DNA of 24,022 bases, taken from assembly GCA_017411945.1 (NCBI GenBank), contig JAFQPD010000048.1, positions 1 to 24,022 of the forward strand, in the 5' to 3' direction. The stretch is from Mailhella sp. (GTDB lineage Bacteria; Desulfobacterota; Desulfovibrionia; Desulfovibrionales; Desulfovibrionaceae). The notes beneath the pieces were generated by a model. That model saw only the letters and a list, made by a program, of their open reading frames with translations. It made no database searches and was not told where the DNA came from. Numbering within the stretch: position 1 is the stretch's first letter; each line of letters opens with the position of its first letter. Both the position numbers and the translations under genes were made by a program. Below are positions 7,874-15,290 of the stretch, piece by piece.

Positions 7874-8500
7874 ATGAAATCCATCCGCACTGCAGTCCTT
7901 GCCGCATCCCTGCTCCTCGCCGGAACCTCGGCCCATGCTGCCGGCGCCTTCGGCATAGAGCTTGGAGAACACATCCGCACCTACGCCCCTGAGGCCGAAG
8001 CCGTTTTCATCCGGCATGAACTGCAGATGTACGAACTCATGCCTCCGCAGGCCGATGCGCGTTTCGATACCTATGCGGTGGATACGCATAACGGGCGCAT
8101 CATTCGCATCATGGCCTCTTCCGCCGACGACAGGACTCCTGTGGCGGAAGCCTCATTGGCCGTTCTGGACAGCCTTCAGCAGGAGCTCATTGCCCGCTAC
8201 GGCACTCCTTCGCTCTCCATGGGCGAGATAGCCGATGCCGGGGACGAGCTTCTGGCGCATCTCGTGGACGAAGGCGGCCTTGAAGTCCTTGAATGGGATT
8301 TCCTTGAGAAAAAGGAAGACGGCCTTGGCGCAGTGTATGTGTTCCTTGCCGGAACGGAAGACGAAGAGGGCAGGCAGGCTTCCTACTGCACCCTGTACCT
8401 CGAGAGCCCGGATTATGCGGAACTCAGCGAAGCGGCCCGCCTGCACGAGTCGGAGCAGGAAGAAGGGACGGCTGCGCCAGCTTCAGCCTCGCAGCAGTAA
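7874..8500 (+). CDS. Exported protein of unknown function, paralogue 1
   Basis: A 208-residue protein with a clear Sec signal peptide (MKSIRTAVLAASLLLAGTSAHA, about 22 residues), so it is probably periplasmic. The mature start GAFGIELGEHIRTYAPEAEA, then MYELMPPQADARFDTYAV and GRIIRIMASS, matches the next gene segment by segment, so the two are ancient duplicates. The C-terminus is Glu/Ala/Ser-rich. I do not recognise a named family. It is first in a tight plus-strand cluster with its paralogue 18 bases downstream and an ADP-ribosylglycohydrolase after that. AAGAGG lies upstream of the ATG. Confidence 0.8.
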   Translation: MKSIRTAVLAASLLLAGTSAHAAGAFGIELGEHIRTYAPEAEAVFIRHELQMYELMPPQADARFDTYAVDTHNGRIIRIMASSADDRTPVAEASLAVLDSLQQELIARYGTPSLSMGEIADAGDELLAHLVDEGGLEVLEWDFLEKKEDGLGAVYVFLAGTEDEEGRQASYCTLYLESPDYAELSEAARLHESEQEEGTAAPASASQQ

Positions 8501-8518
8501 ACGATTCGGAGAAAAGAT

Positions 8519-9115
8519 ATGAAAAAAGTACTTGCGGCCGCCGCATTGACGCTGCTCTGCGCTCTGCCTGCTCAGGCGGCGGAACTTTTCGGCATAGAAT
8601 TCGGAGCTCCTGCCTCCAAGTATGACATAGGCAAGGAAGTGCTTGCCGAACAGGGCAAGATGAAGATGTATAAGGTGGTCCCTCCCCAGCCCGATGCCGG
8701 ATTCCCCGGCTACGCGCTTACGGCGTATGATGGAAAGGTGGTGCGCATCACCGCCTTCAGCCGCGCCGACTACAGCGATGAGGGCACGGAGACCCGCAAG
8801 CTCTTTGCCGCTACCGTGGACAGGCTGACCAAGCTTTTCGGAGGCCCCGCCGTTTTTGACGAGGATCTTGCCACGGACAGCAAGCTCACTGCGGAAAGCC
8901 AGTGGAAGCAGAGCCTGCTGAACAGCGAACGCCTCGTGCAGAGCAAATGGGTCATGCAGGATGTGAAGGGCGGCGATGAACTCGAAGCTGTGTGGCTGGA
9001 GGGGAACGCTATCCCCATGGAGCCCGAATCGGCAACGTTCCTCACCCTTTCTGCAAGAGTGAAGGATTTCCCCCTCTACGAGCAGAAGGCCGCTCAGGAA
9101 GCCAAGATACGATAG
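8519..9115 (+). CDS. Exported protein of unknown function, paralogue 2
   Basis: A 198-residue protein with a signal peptide of about 20 residues ending in AQA. The mature protein shares with its upstream neighbour the blocks ELFGIEFGAP, MYKVVPPQPDAGFPGYAL and GKVVRITAFS, followed by a helix ending in LTKLFGGP. Their similar size and order point to tandem duplication. No catalytic motif is apparent. GGAGAAAAG precedes the ATG. Eleven bases separate its stop from the start of the second ADP-ribosylglycohydrolase gene, so the three are probably one operon, although the third protein lacks a signal peptide. Confidence 0.8.
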   Translation: MKKVLAAAALTLLCALPAQAAELFGIEFGAPASKYDIGKEVLAEQGKMKMYKVVPPQPDAGFPGYALTAYDGKVVRITAFSRADYSDEGTETRKLFAATVDRLTKLFGGPAVFDEDLATDSKLTAESQWKQSLLNSERLVQSKWVMQDVKGGDELEAVWLEGNAIPMEPESATFLTLSARVKDFPLYEQKAAQEAKIR

Positions 9116-9126
9116 GACTGGGAAAC

Positions 9127-10155
9127 ATGGAAAAAGACGCTTCTCTCATACGCCGCGCCTGGGGCTGCCTGCTTGGGCAGATAGCTGGCGATTCCCTGGG
9201 CAGCCAGGTGGAATTCAAGGATGCCGCCACCGTGCGCGCTCTCTACCCGTCCGGCCTGGACGAACTGGAAGGTTCAGCCCTTTACGGCACTGTGCCCGGA
9301 CAGCCTACGGACGACTCCGAAATGGCTCTGGCTCTGGCCAGAACTCTGGCGCAGGATGGCGGCTTCGACGCTGCGAAGGTGCTGGAAGCCTACAAGGCTT
9401 GGCTGAAGAGCCGCCCCGTGGACTTCGCCCATTCCGTGTTCCGCGCCATGCACGGCAAGGTGGACGCCAGAAGCCAGTCCAACAGCGCGCTCATGCGTGT
9501 GAGCCCCCTGGGCGTATTCGGCGCCCGCAATATCCCGGATGCTTCTCTCCCCTGCGACGACGGAGCCGCTCCCAGCCTTGGCCTTCTCATGAAAGATGAA
9601 GCTGTCCGCAGTCTTGCCGCCCAGGCCATGGACGAGGCCGCCCTCAGCAATCCCCACCCGCTGTGCCGCGTTGCCAATGCGGCCTATGTGATATCCTTGG
9701 CCTATGGCATACGAGGCGGCGGCAGGACGGGCATGCATGGAGCCGCCCTTGCCGTTGCGGAAGGGCTTGCTGCGGAAGAAGATCTCACAGAGGCCGCAAG
9801 CCGCGTAGCCCAATGCCTTCGGGCTGCGTCTGCCGAACGCCCGGCGGACTATCAGAGCGATATGAGCCATGTGCTCGTTGCCTTGCAGAACGGCTTCTGG
9901 CAGCTGCTCCATGCTGAGGATGCGGGGGCCGGAGTGCGCGATACCGCGATGCAGGGAGGCGATGCTGCGGCCAACTGCGCCGTGGCCGGTTCTCTGCTCG
10001 GCGCGGCTCTGGATATCGATTCTTTCCCCGTCCAGTGGGCCGATGCCGTACTTGCCTGCCTTCCCGAAGAAGGCCGCCCCGGAGTCGCCCATCCGCGCCC
10101 GAAAAGCTGCTGGCCCCTGGACTTCATGCCGCTGGCAGAAAAGCTTCTCGGCTGA
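9127..10155 (+). CDS. ADP-ribosylglycohydrolase-like protein with an altered second metal site
   Basis: A 342-residue member of the DraG/ARH fold. The N-terminal half is classical: GCLLGQIAGDSLGSQVEF and the first metal motif QPTDDSEMALAL (T61, D62, D63), then NSALMRVSPLGVFG. The C-terminal metal motif, normally GGD-T/S-DT, reads GGDAAANCAVAGSLLGA at 277-293. D279 is kept, but the usual second Asp and Thr are alanines (A281, A282). It may have weak or no hydrolase activity, act as a binder, or belong to a subfamily with other ligands. It starts at ATG 9127; the ribosome site is weak, so coupling to the preceding gene is likely. Cytosolic, with no partner transferase visible. Confidence 0.85.
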   Translation: MEKDASLIRRAWGCLLGQIAGDSLGSQVEFKDAATVRALYPSGLDELEGSALYGTVPGQPTDDSEMALALARTLAQDGGFDAAKVLEAYKAWLKSRPVDFAHSVFRAMHGKVDARSQSNSALMRVSPLGVFGARNIPDASLPCDDGAAPSLGLLMKDEAVRSLAAQAMDEAALSNPHPLCRVANAAYVISLAYGIRGGGRTGMHGAALAVAEGLAAEEDLTEAASRVAQCLRAASAERPADYQSDMSHVLVALQNGFWQLLHAEDAGAGVRDTAMQGGDAAANCAVAGSLLGAALDIDSFPVQWADAVLACLPEEGRPGVAHPRPKSCWPLDFMPLAEKLLG

Positions 10156-10166
10156 TGATGCCATGA

Positions 10167-10210
10167 AAACGAAGAACGGCATTCCTGCAACGGAACGCCG
10201 TTCTTCGTTT
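10167..10210. terminator. Bidirectional intrinsic terminator
   Basis: A 14-base perfect stem (10167-10180 with 10197-10210) with AAA and TTT at its ends lies between two convergent genes. The loop can extend the stem with an inner TTCC/GGAA pair. It probably ends both transcripts. Confidence 0.75.
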
Positions 10211-10219
10211 AAGGTATTT

Positions 10220-11491
10220 TTATCGGGCAAAAGCCTGCGTGAAAAAATCCTGCAGGGCGTCGAGCAGGGCAAGGACGGATATTCTGTCGTCCCTCCCGGC
10301 ATAGACGCCTCCCAGTGAATGGGCAGGATCGGACTCGGGGCCAGCCGAATGGAACGAGGGCATATCGGCATGGGGCAGGAGAATGTAAGACGGCCTCTGG
10401 GGAAGCATGTCCCGCAAGCGTTCCGCCTGTTCGCAAGGAAGGCTGCAGGCGTCCTGGCCAGCGCCGGCAAGGAAGATCGGTTCCCGCACCCCAGAGAGGC
10501 TTTCCCGGCTGAAGAGCATGGAATAGCCCGGAGAGACGAGCGCGAGGGCGCGGAAGCGGCTGTCGGCCAAGGCCCTGTCATGGGAGAGCGGCGGCAGGAG
10601 GGGAAGGGCGACGGGAGGCTGCGGGATGGCATCGGTTCTGGCCAGCCTGAGCTGCCGCTGGTGAGCGCGCACGACGGAATCTTCAAGCCGCTGGAACTGT
10701 TTGCTTCGAGATTCGGAAGCTTTTTTCAGCATGGCGGTTTTTTCCTCGCGCTCCTCCGTGCGATGCCTCATGGCGTCCACGAGCGCGTCCATGCGTTCGG
10801 CCGCATAGGGCAGAAGCCACGGACTGCCCTTTTCCTTCCGTTCTTCCACAAATGTTTTCCAGCCGTCGGGAGCAAGGGTGCCTCCGGCAAGGAGGAGACC
10901 AGCCGGGGCTGGCATGCCGAAGCCGAGATAGCCCACGCGAGAGGCATCGGCATGCGGCCCCAGCAGCTTATGTTCCAGCACGGCATCCAGCGCGGCGCGA
11001 AGCTGTATGGCGCGCAGGGGAAGCTCCCTGTCGGAGAACAGCATGCGCATGTCTTCGCCGTTGTCGTGGTCGTGGGTGGGGGCGACGACGATAAAGCCCC
11101 GGCCTGCCAGAGAGGCGGCGATATCCCTGTGAGCCCAGGCGTTGCCTGTGACATCGTGGGAAAGGACGATGACAGGCCACGGCCCTGCAAAGACGGGCGC
11201 ATTGCGGGCGGCACGGAAGGAGACGCCGCCTGCCTTGACGAGGCCGGGCCGGCGCAACGTGGGGTACCATGCTCCCATGTGGAGCATGAGGCGTTCCGAA
11301 GGCAGGCTCGATGAAAGGGTCCGGTAGCCGGCATGGATGACAGGCTTCCCGTCTTTGGCAAAGGCGTGCCCGAACAGAGGAAGAGCCAGCATGAGCACGA
11401 AAAGCGAGACGCTCCGCATGAGGCGGAGCGCACTCGCAATGCGTTCAAGGCTGGCCTTCTTTGGGAAAAGCATCGCAGAGCCGAAGCTCAT
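10220..11491 (-). CDS. Exported alpha/beta-hydrolase (dienelactone hydrolase-like), nucleophile serine missing
   Basis: A 423-residue protein with a hydrophobic export segment around residues 25-45 ending FGHAFA. The fold follows that of predicted dienelactone hydrolases: PWPVIVLSHDVTGNAWAH, RGFIVVAPTHDHDNG, then a charged, helical insertion near residues 215-290. A later strand reads PIFLAGAGQDACSLP. The nucleophile elbow, normally G-x-S-x-G, reads GYLGFGMPAPAG, with Gly (G192) where Ser is expected. It may be inactive or use another residue. The ATG overlaps the mazG stop (TGATG), so it is translationally coupled; a longer start at 11578 would run deep into mazG. Last gene of cvpA-mazG-hydrolase. 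Confidence 0.75.
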   Translation of the reverse strand: MSFGSAMLFPKKASLERIASALRLMRSVSLFVLMLALPLFGHAFAKDGKPVIHAGYRTLSSSLPSERLMLHMGAWYPTLRRPGLVKAGGVSFRAARNAPVFAGPWPVIVLSHDVTGNAWAHRDIAASLAGRGFIVVAPTHDHDNGEDMRMLFSDRELPLRAIQLRAALDAVLEHKLLGPHADASRVGYLGFGMPAPAGLLLAGGTLAPDGWKTFVEERKEKGSPWLLPYAAERMDALVDAMRHRTEEREEKTAMLKKASESRSKQFQRLEDSVVRAHQRQLRLARTDAIPQPPVALPLLPPLSHDRALADSRFRALALVSPGYSMLFSRESLSGVREPIFLAGAGQDACSLPCEQAERLRDMLPQRPSYILLPHADMPSFHSAGPESDPAHSLGGVYAGRDDRISVLALLDALQDFFTQAFAR

Positions 11492-12342
11492 CAGGCTTCG
11501 GGAGCGTCCTTCGGGGCGGCGAAATCCACGGCCTGGCCGGAACGTTCGGCAGGTTCGGCGGCTTTCACCTCGTTCCACAGGTCGTCCTTGTCGTCCAGGC
11601 TCAGCTCCTTGAAGTCGAGCCCGCGCTCACGGGCAAGGGCTTCCATGGCCTCGAAGCGGGTGCGGAAGCGGTTGGCGGCTCCGTCTACGGCGGAAGCGGC
11701 CTTCACGCCCATGCGGCGGCCCAGTTCGACAAGGGTGAACATCATGTCGCCAAGTTCGTGCTCCTTCTCGGCTTCGGTGCCGGAAGCGCGAGCGTCGAGA
11801 AGCTCCAGCCATTCGGCTTCCACCTGGCGTTCCACGTCCTCGTCGTCATCCCAGGTGAACCCGGCGGAAGCGGCCTTGGCGTGGACGCGGTAGGCTTTGG
11901 TGAGGGGAGGGAGCCCGGAGGGAACGGAAGAAAGCGTGCCTTTGGGTTCTCCGGCGTCGGCTTCCTTTTCAGCTTTTTTGATGGCGGCCCAGTTCTTCAT
12001 GAGGGCGTCCATGCTGTCGCAGGCTTCGCCGCTGAACACATGGGGGTGGCGGCGCACCATCTTGTCGGCACCTATCTTGAGGGCGTCGCCAAGGGAGAAC
12101 TGGCCGTCCAGCTCGAAGCGGCGCGCCATGAGCAGGAGCACGAAGAGCAGGTCGCCCATCTCGTCGCAGGCATGGCCGGGCTTGTTGGAGCGAATGGCGT
12201 CCACAAGTTCATGGCATTCTTCGATGAGATATTCGCACATGGAAAGGGCGGTCTGCTCCTTGTCCCAGGGGCAGCCCTTTTCGGGGTCGATGAGCTGGTC
12301 GATGACGTTCTGGAAGCGAAGGAGCTGTTCCTGTTCGTTCAT
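11491..12342 (-). CDS. mazG: Nucleoside triphosphate pyrophosphohydrolase MazG
   Basis: MazG hydrolyses (d)NTPs to NMP and pyrophosphate, cleaning the nucleotide pool and affecting ppGpp levels in some bacteria. The 283-residue protein has the usual two MazG domains. The first contains GCPWDKEQT, then the metal-binding EECHELVDAI and DEMGDLLFVLLL. The second has the helix ERQVEAEWLELLDA and HELGDMMFTLVELGR. Length is near the E. coli enzyme, with an extra acidic/Ala-rich tail. AGGAG lies 6 bases before the ATG. It is 36 bases downstream of cvpA and its stop overlaps the hydrolase start. Confidence 0.95.
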   Translation of the reverse strand: MNEQEQLLRFQNVIDQLIDPEKGCPWDKEQTALSMCEYLIEECHELVDAIRSNKPGHACDEMGDLLFVLLLMARRFELDGQFSLGDALKIGADKMVRRHPHVFSGEACDSMDALMKNWAAIKKAEKEADAGEPKGTLSSVPSGLPPLTKAYRVHAKAASAGFTWDDDEDVERQVEAEWLELLDARASGTEAEKEHELGDMMFTLVELGRRMGVKAASAVDGAANRFRTRFEAMEALARERGLDFKELSLDDKDDLWNEVKAAEPAERSGQAVDFAAPKDAPEA

Positions 12343-12378
12343 GCTGTACTCCTATGTGGCGCGGCAGTGCCGGAAATG

Positions 12379-12864
12379 TCAGAATCTGGGGATGTTGAGA
12401 TCGAGGGAACCGGCCAGAGCCTGGATGAAATCCATGAGCGGAGGCAGTACCTGCGACTGCTTGACTATTGCCATGGTGGGGAAGAGGCGCACGGCTATGT
12501 AGCCGATGAGGCCAGCAAAGAGAAGGCCTTTGGCAAGGCCCGCGAAAAGGCCGAGGAAGCGGTCTATGCCGCCGGCGCAGGCCGACTCCAGAAGGTTGTG
12601 GAGGATATGCGCCAGAAGACCTATGGCGAAAACGCCTGCAAGGAAGAGCAGGGCCATGGAAAGCAGGGGGGAGAAGCTGGCAGAGATGCCGTAGCCGGTG
12701 AGGACGGGTGCGAGCTCCGCTCCGAAAGTTCGGGCAAGGAGTATGCCGACCGCCACTCCGAGGAGGCCGGCCACTTCCTGCACGAGGCCGCGGAACAGCC
12801 CCTTGGCGCCGAAGAAGAGCAGTATGACGAGCAGGACTATGTCGAGCATGTTTATCTGAAGCAT
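12379..12864 (-). CDS. cvpA: CvpA family membrane protein
   Basis: A 161-residue integral membrane protein matching CvpA in length and layout: MLQINMLDIVLLVILLFFGAKG at the N-terminus, then GLFRGLVQEVAGLLGVAVG. Further hydrophobic segments lie around LSMALLFLAGVFAIGLLA and GLFAGLAKGLLFAGLIGYIA, making four in all. CvpA supports colicin V production and envelope stress tolerance in E. coli; its molecular role is unclear. ATG 12864 was chosen because a strong promoter occupies 12906-12933, ruling out the longer start, and GAAGGA lies upstream. A start at 12849 is possible. First gene of the operon with mazG. Confidence 0.88.
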   Translation of the reverse strand: MLQINMLDIVLLVILLFFGAKGLFRGLVQEVAGLLGVAVGILLARTFGAELAPVLTGYGISASFSPLLSMALLFLAGVFAIGLLAHILHNLLESACAGGIDRFLGLFAGLAKGLLFAGLIGYIAVRLFPTMAIVKQSQVLPPLMDFIQALAGSLDLNIPRF

Positions 12865-12905
12865 AGGGCCGTATCCTTCAACTTGACAGGTGGAATATGG
12901 GCGAC

Positions 12906-12933
12906 ATTGTAGAGGAACATGGGGCGGTGTCAA
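12906..12933 (-). promoter_or_regulatory. Strong sigma-70 promoter of cvpA-mazG-hydrolase
   Basis: On the minus strand a consensus TTGACA (12933-12928) is followed after 16 bases by TACAAT (12911-12906). Transcription would start near 12900, about 35 bases ahead of the cvpA start. Confidence 0.75.
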
Positions 12934-12961
12934 GAAGGGGCGGCAAAGGATGCTTTTGCTC

Positions 12962-12990
12962 TTGACAGGGCAGAATGCATGGGTTTCTTA
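12962..12990 (+). promoter_or_regulatory. Possible promoter of the nitroreductase gene
   Basis: A consensus TTGACA (12962-12967) is followed after 17 bases by a weak TTCTTA. The -35 is convincing and the -10 is not. Confidence 0.35.
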
Positions 12991-13043
12991 AAAATCAGAC
13001 TATTCGAATCCATAGGCTTCATACGCAAAGAAAGGAGTTGGAA

Positions 13044-13565
13044 ATGAAAGAAACGCTTCAGGATATCAAGGATCGCCGCAGCTGCCGCAAATTCTCCGAA
13101 CGCCAGATAGAGGATGAAAAGCTCGACGCCATCCTCGAAGCCGGCACCTGGGCCGCCACCGGGCGCGGCATGCAGTCCCCCATCATGGTCGTAGTGCAGG
13201 ACAGGCCCACCCTCGAAAAGCTTTCGAAAATGAACGCCGCCATCCTTGGCGTCGCTTCCGATCCTTTCTACGGAGCTCCCACGGCGGTCATAGTCCTTGC
13301 AGACAAGAGCCGCCCCACCTATCTTGAAGACGGCTCGCTCGTCATGGGCAATCTCATGCTGGCCGCCCATGCCGTAGGCGCAGCTTCCTGCTGGATCCAC
13401 CGCGCCAGGGAAGTCTTCGAATCCGAAGAAGGCAAGGCCATGCTCAAGGAGTGGGGCATAGAAGGCGACTATGCCGGCATTGGCCACTGCGCCCTCGGCT
13501 ATGCGGCAGAAAACGGCCTCACCCCCGCCAAGCCCCGCAAGGAAAGCTGGGTCTATCGCGTCTAA
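13044..13565 (+). CDS. Nitroreductase family FMN oxidoreductase
   Basis: A 173-residue FMN enzyme of the nitroreductase fold, using NAD(P)H to reduce nitro compounds, quinones or similar acceptors. The phosphate-binding N-terminus is IKDRRSCRKFSERQI and the following helix LDAILEAGTWAATGRGMQSP is characteristic. GNLMLAAHAVGAASCWIHRA and GIGHCALGY give the core and the C-terminal cofactor contact. Length is typical of the short subfamily. AAAGGAG precedes ATG 13044; a longer in-frame start at 12975 lacks a ribosome site. The substrate is unknown. It is probably transcribed alone, since a separate promoter follows for the hydrogenase genes. Confidence 0.92.
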   Translation: MKETLQDIKDRRSCRKFSERQIEDEKLDAILEAGTWAATGRGMQSPIMVVVQDRPTLEKLSKMNAAILGVASDPFYGAPTAVIVLADKSRPTYLEDGSLVMGNLMLAAHAVGAASCWIHRAREVFESEEGKAMLKEWGIEGDYAGIGHCALGYAAENGLTPAKPRKESWVYRV

Positions 13566-13571
13566 AATTTG

Positions 13572-13590
13572 AAGTTATGCTTTAACTTTT
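13572..13590 (+). terminator. Weak hairpin after the nitroreductase gene
   Basis: AAGTTA (13572-13577) pairs with TAACTT (13583-13588) and the T-rich end TTTT follows. The stem is short and AT-only, so it would be a poor terminator. Confidence 0.3.
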
Positions 13591-13629
13591 CAGAAGCCTT
13601 TGGGAATAAAAGGATTTAGCGTCAGCGTC

Positions 13630-13657
13630 TTGCTTTTTCGCATTTCCTGCCTATACT
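13630..13657 (+). promoter_or_regulatory. Promoter of the hydrogenase maturation operon or of a short leader RNA
   Basis: TTGCTT (13630-13635) and TATACT (13652-13657) are 16 bases apart. Transcription would start about 13664, giving a leader of roughly 138 bases before the first gene. The leader contains a terminator-like hairpin at 13736-13767. Confidence 0.55.
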
Positions 13658-13735
13658 TTCTCCAAAGTTCTCCCTTACCGCAAGGACGTTCCGAGCGGGC
13701 AGGCAGGGCAAGCTTCTGACACTGCGCTGTTGCAG

Positions 13736-13767
13736 AGCGGCCTTCCTGCTTGGGAGGGCCGCTTTTT
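13736..13767 (+). terminator. Terminator-like hairpin in the leader of the TM1266-hydE-hydF operon
   Basis: AGCGGCC (13736-13742) pairs with GGCCGCT (13757-13763) and five T residues follow, a good intrinsic terminator. It lies after the promoter at 13630 and 35 bases before the first coding sequence. It could therefore act as an attenuator, or end a small RNA of about 100 bases starting near 13664. I see no leader peptide or known riboswitch. Confidence 0.6.
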
Positions 13768-13801
13768 CTGTCTTCAGCAGGCAGGAGCAAAGGAGCCGCC
13801 A

Positions 13802-14050
13802 ATGGAAGAGACTCGCCTCGGCACTGTGGGCATCGTGGTCGAAGAACCTTCGTCTGTCGCAGAGATGAATGCCATTCTCCATCAGTATGCCGATATCATC
13901 GTAGGCCGCCTCGGCATCCCGTACCGCAGCCGCGGCGTTTCTATCATTGCGCTTGCTGTCGACGGCAGTATGGACGCCATTTCCGGCATGACGGGCCGCC
14001 TCGGCAAACTTCCGGGCGTCTCCGTGAAGGCCGCCATCTCCAAGCGTTGA
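13802..14050 (+). CDS. TM1266-family putative iron-only hydrogenase system regulator
   Basis: An 82-residue protein matching the small TM1266-type family, ferredoxin-fold/ACT-like proteins found beside [FeFe]-hydrogenase maturation genes and proposed as regulators. The family pattern is visible: RLGTVGIVVEEPSSVAEMNAI, HQYADIIVGRLGIPY, GVSIIALAVDGSMDAISGMT, and LGKLPGVSVKAAISK at the end. ATG 13802 follows AAAGGAG; a longer start at 13730 would begin inside the leader hairpin. It is 19 bases from hydE and in the same operon. Whether it binds nucleic acid or a ligand is not known. Confidence 0.85.
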   Translation: MEETRLGTVGIVVEEPSSVAEMNAILHQYADIIVGRLGIPYRSRGVSIIALAVDGSMDAISGMTGRLGKLPGVSVKAAISKR

Positions 14051-14069
14051 GCCGATCAGGAGGCTGTGC

Positions 14070-15275
14070 ATGATGACCTTGAAAGAACTCTACGCAGTAT
14101 TGGACCAGCTCGAAGCCGGGCAGCTCCCGCCTGCCGAAAGGCTCGCCGCCTTCATAGAGGCATGCGCGCCTGAACTTTTCGCCGGCATCGCTCCTTCGAA
14201 TGCCGAAGAACTGCGCCGCAGCTTCCTTGCCGAAGCCGGCCTGCCTGTCGATGAAGCTGAAAGCGGAGCAGGGCAGAGCGCAGAGGAACTTCCCGAACTC
14301 TCCGGGGAGGAACGCATCGCCCTGCGCGAAGAGCTCTTCCGCCGCGCTCGCAATCGCGCTCAGGAACATTTCGGAAGGCGCATCTATGTGCGCGGCCTTA
14401 TTGAAATATCGAACTTCTGCCGCCAGAACTGCCGCTACTGCGGCATACGCTGCGGCAATGCGCAGGTCGAACGCTACCGCCTTACGCCGGAGCAGATACT
14501 GGAATGCTGCGAGCACGGCTACTCCCTCGGCTTCCGCACCTTTGTGATGCAGGGCGGCGAAGACGGCTGGTTCACAGACGAACGCCTCGTTTCTCTCCTT
14601 CGCGAGATGAAATCCCGCTGGCCGGACTGCGCCGTCACGCTTTCCGTAGGAGAAAAAAGCGAAGCCTCCTACCGCCGCCTGCGCGAAGCCGGAGCCGACC
14701 GCTTCCTCCTGCGCCACGAATCCGCCGATGCAGAGCACTATTCCCTTCTCCATCCCGCAGCTCAGACGTGGGAGAGCCGCAAGGCATGCCTGAAATCGCT
14801 CAAGGCGTGCGGATTCCAGACTGGCGCCGGCTTCATGATAGGCTCTCCGTGGCAGACCACGGCTTCCATCGTGAAGGACCTGCAGTTCCTCTATGAGCTC
14901 AAGCCGGAAATGGTCGGCATGGGCCCCTTCATACCCCACGCGCAGACCCCCTTTGCCGACTTCCCCGCAGGCTCTGTGGAACGCACCCTCGTCATGCTTT
15001 CCATCGTGCGCCTGCTCCTGCCTGCCGCCATGCTCCCCGCCACCACGGCTCTCGGCACTGCCGCCGGAGATGGGCGGGAACGGGGCATCCTTGCCGGCGC
15101 GAACGTGCTCATGCCCAACCTATCCCCCAAGGAAGCCCGCGACCGCTACCGCCTCTATAACAACAAGCTCTCCGAAGGCGCAGAATGTGCGGACAACGTG
15201 AACGCGCTCAAAGCCCGCATCCGTGCCATCGGCTACGAGATCGTGGTCGATCGCGGCGACTTCCAGCCCCTCTAG
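14070..15275 (+). CDS. hydE: [FeFe]-hydrogenase H-cluster radical SAM maturase HydE
   Basis: HydE is a radical S-adenosylmethionine enzyme that helps build the dithiomethylamine-bridged diiron subcluster of [FeFe] hydrogenase. The radical SAM cysteine motif reads FCRQNCRYCGIR (C117, C121, C124), followed by the partly conserved RYRLTPEQILECCEHGYSLG and FVMQGGEDGWF. SVGEKSEASYRRLREAGADRFLLRHE and GAGFMIGSPWQT are also typical of HydE. At 401 residues it is longer than usual (about 350), with the excess before the cysteine motif, mainly an acidic linker around 55-80. AGGAGG lies 6 bases before ATG 14070. It is followed 15 bases later by hydF. Confidence 0.95.
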   Translation: MMTLKELYAVLDQLEAGQLPPAERLAAFIEACAPELFAGIAPSNAEELRRSFLAEAGLPVDEAESGAGQSAEELPELSGEERIALREELFRRARNRAQEHFGRRIYVRGLIEISNFCRQNCRYCGIRCGNAQVERYRLTPEQILECCEHGYSLGFRTFVMQGGEDGWFTDERLVSLLREMKSRWPDCAVTLSVGEKSEASYRRLREAGADRFLLRHESADAEHYSLLHPAAQTWESRKACLKSLKACGFQTGAGFMIGSPWQTTASIVKDLQFLYELKPEMVGMGPFIPHAQTPFADFPAGSVERTLVMLSIVRLLLPAAMLPATTALGTAAGDGRERGILAGANVLMPNLSPKEARDRYRLYNNKLSEGAECADNVNALKARIRAIGYEIVVDRGDFQPL

Positions 15276-15290
15276 TCACAAGGAGTCCTC

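Noticed and set aside
11461..12912. 483-residue plus-strand frame opposite mazG/cvpA
   Set aside because: Antisense shadow of well-supported mazG and cvpA.
13944..14939. Minus-strand frame over hydE
   Set aside because: Antisense to hydE, whose cysteine motif and operon position are clear.
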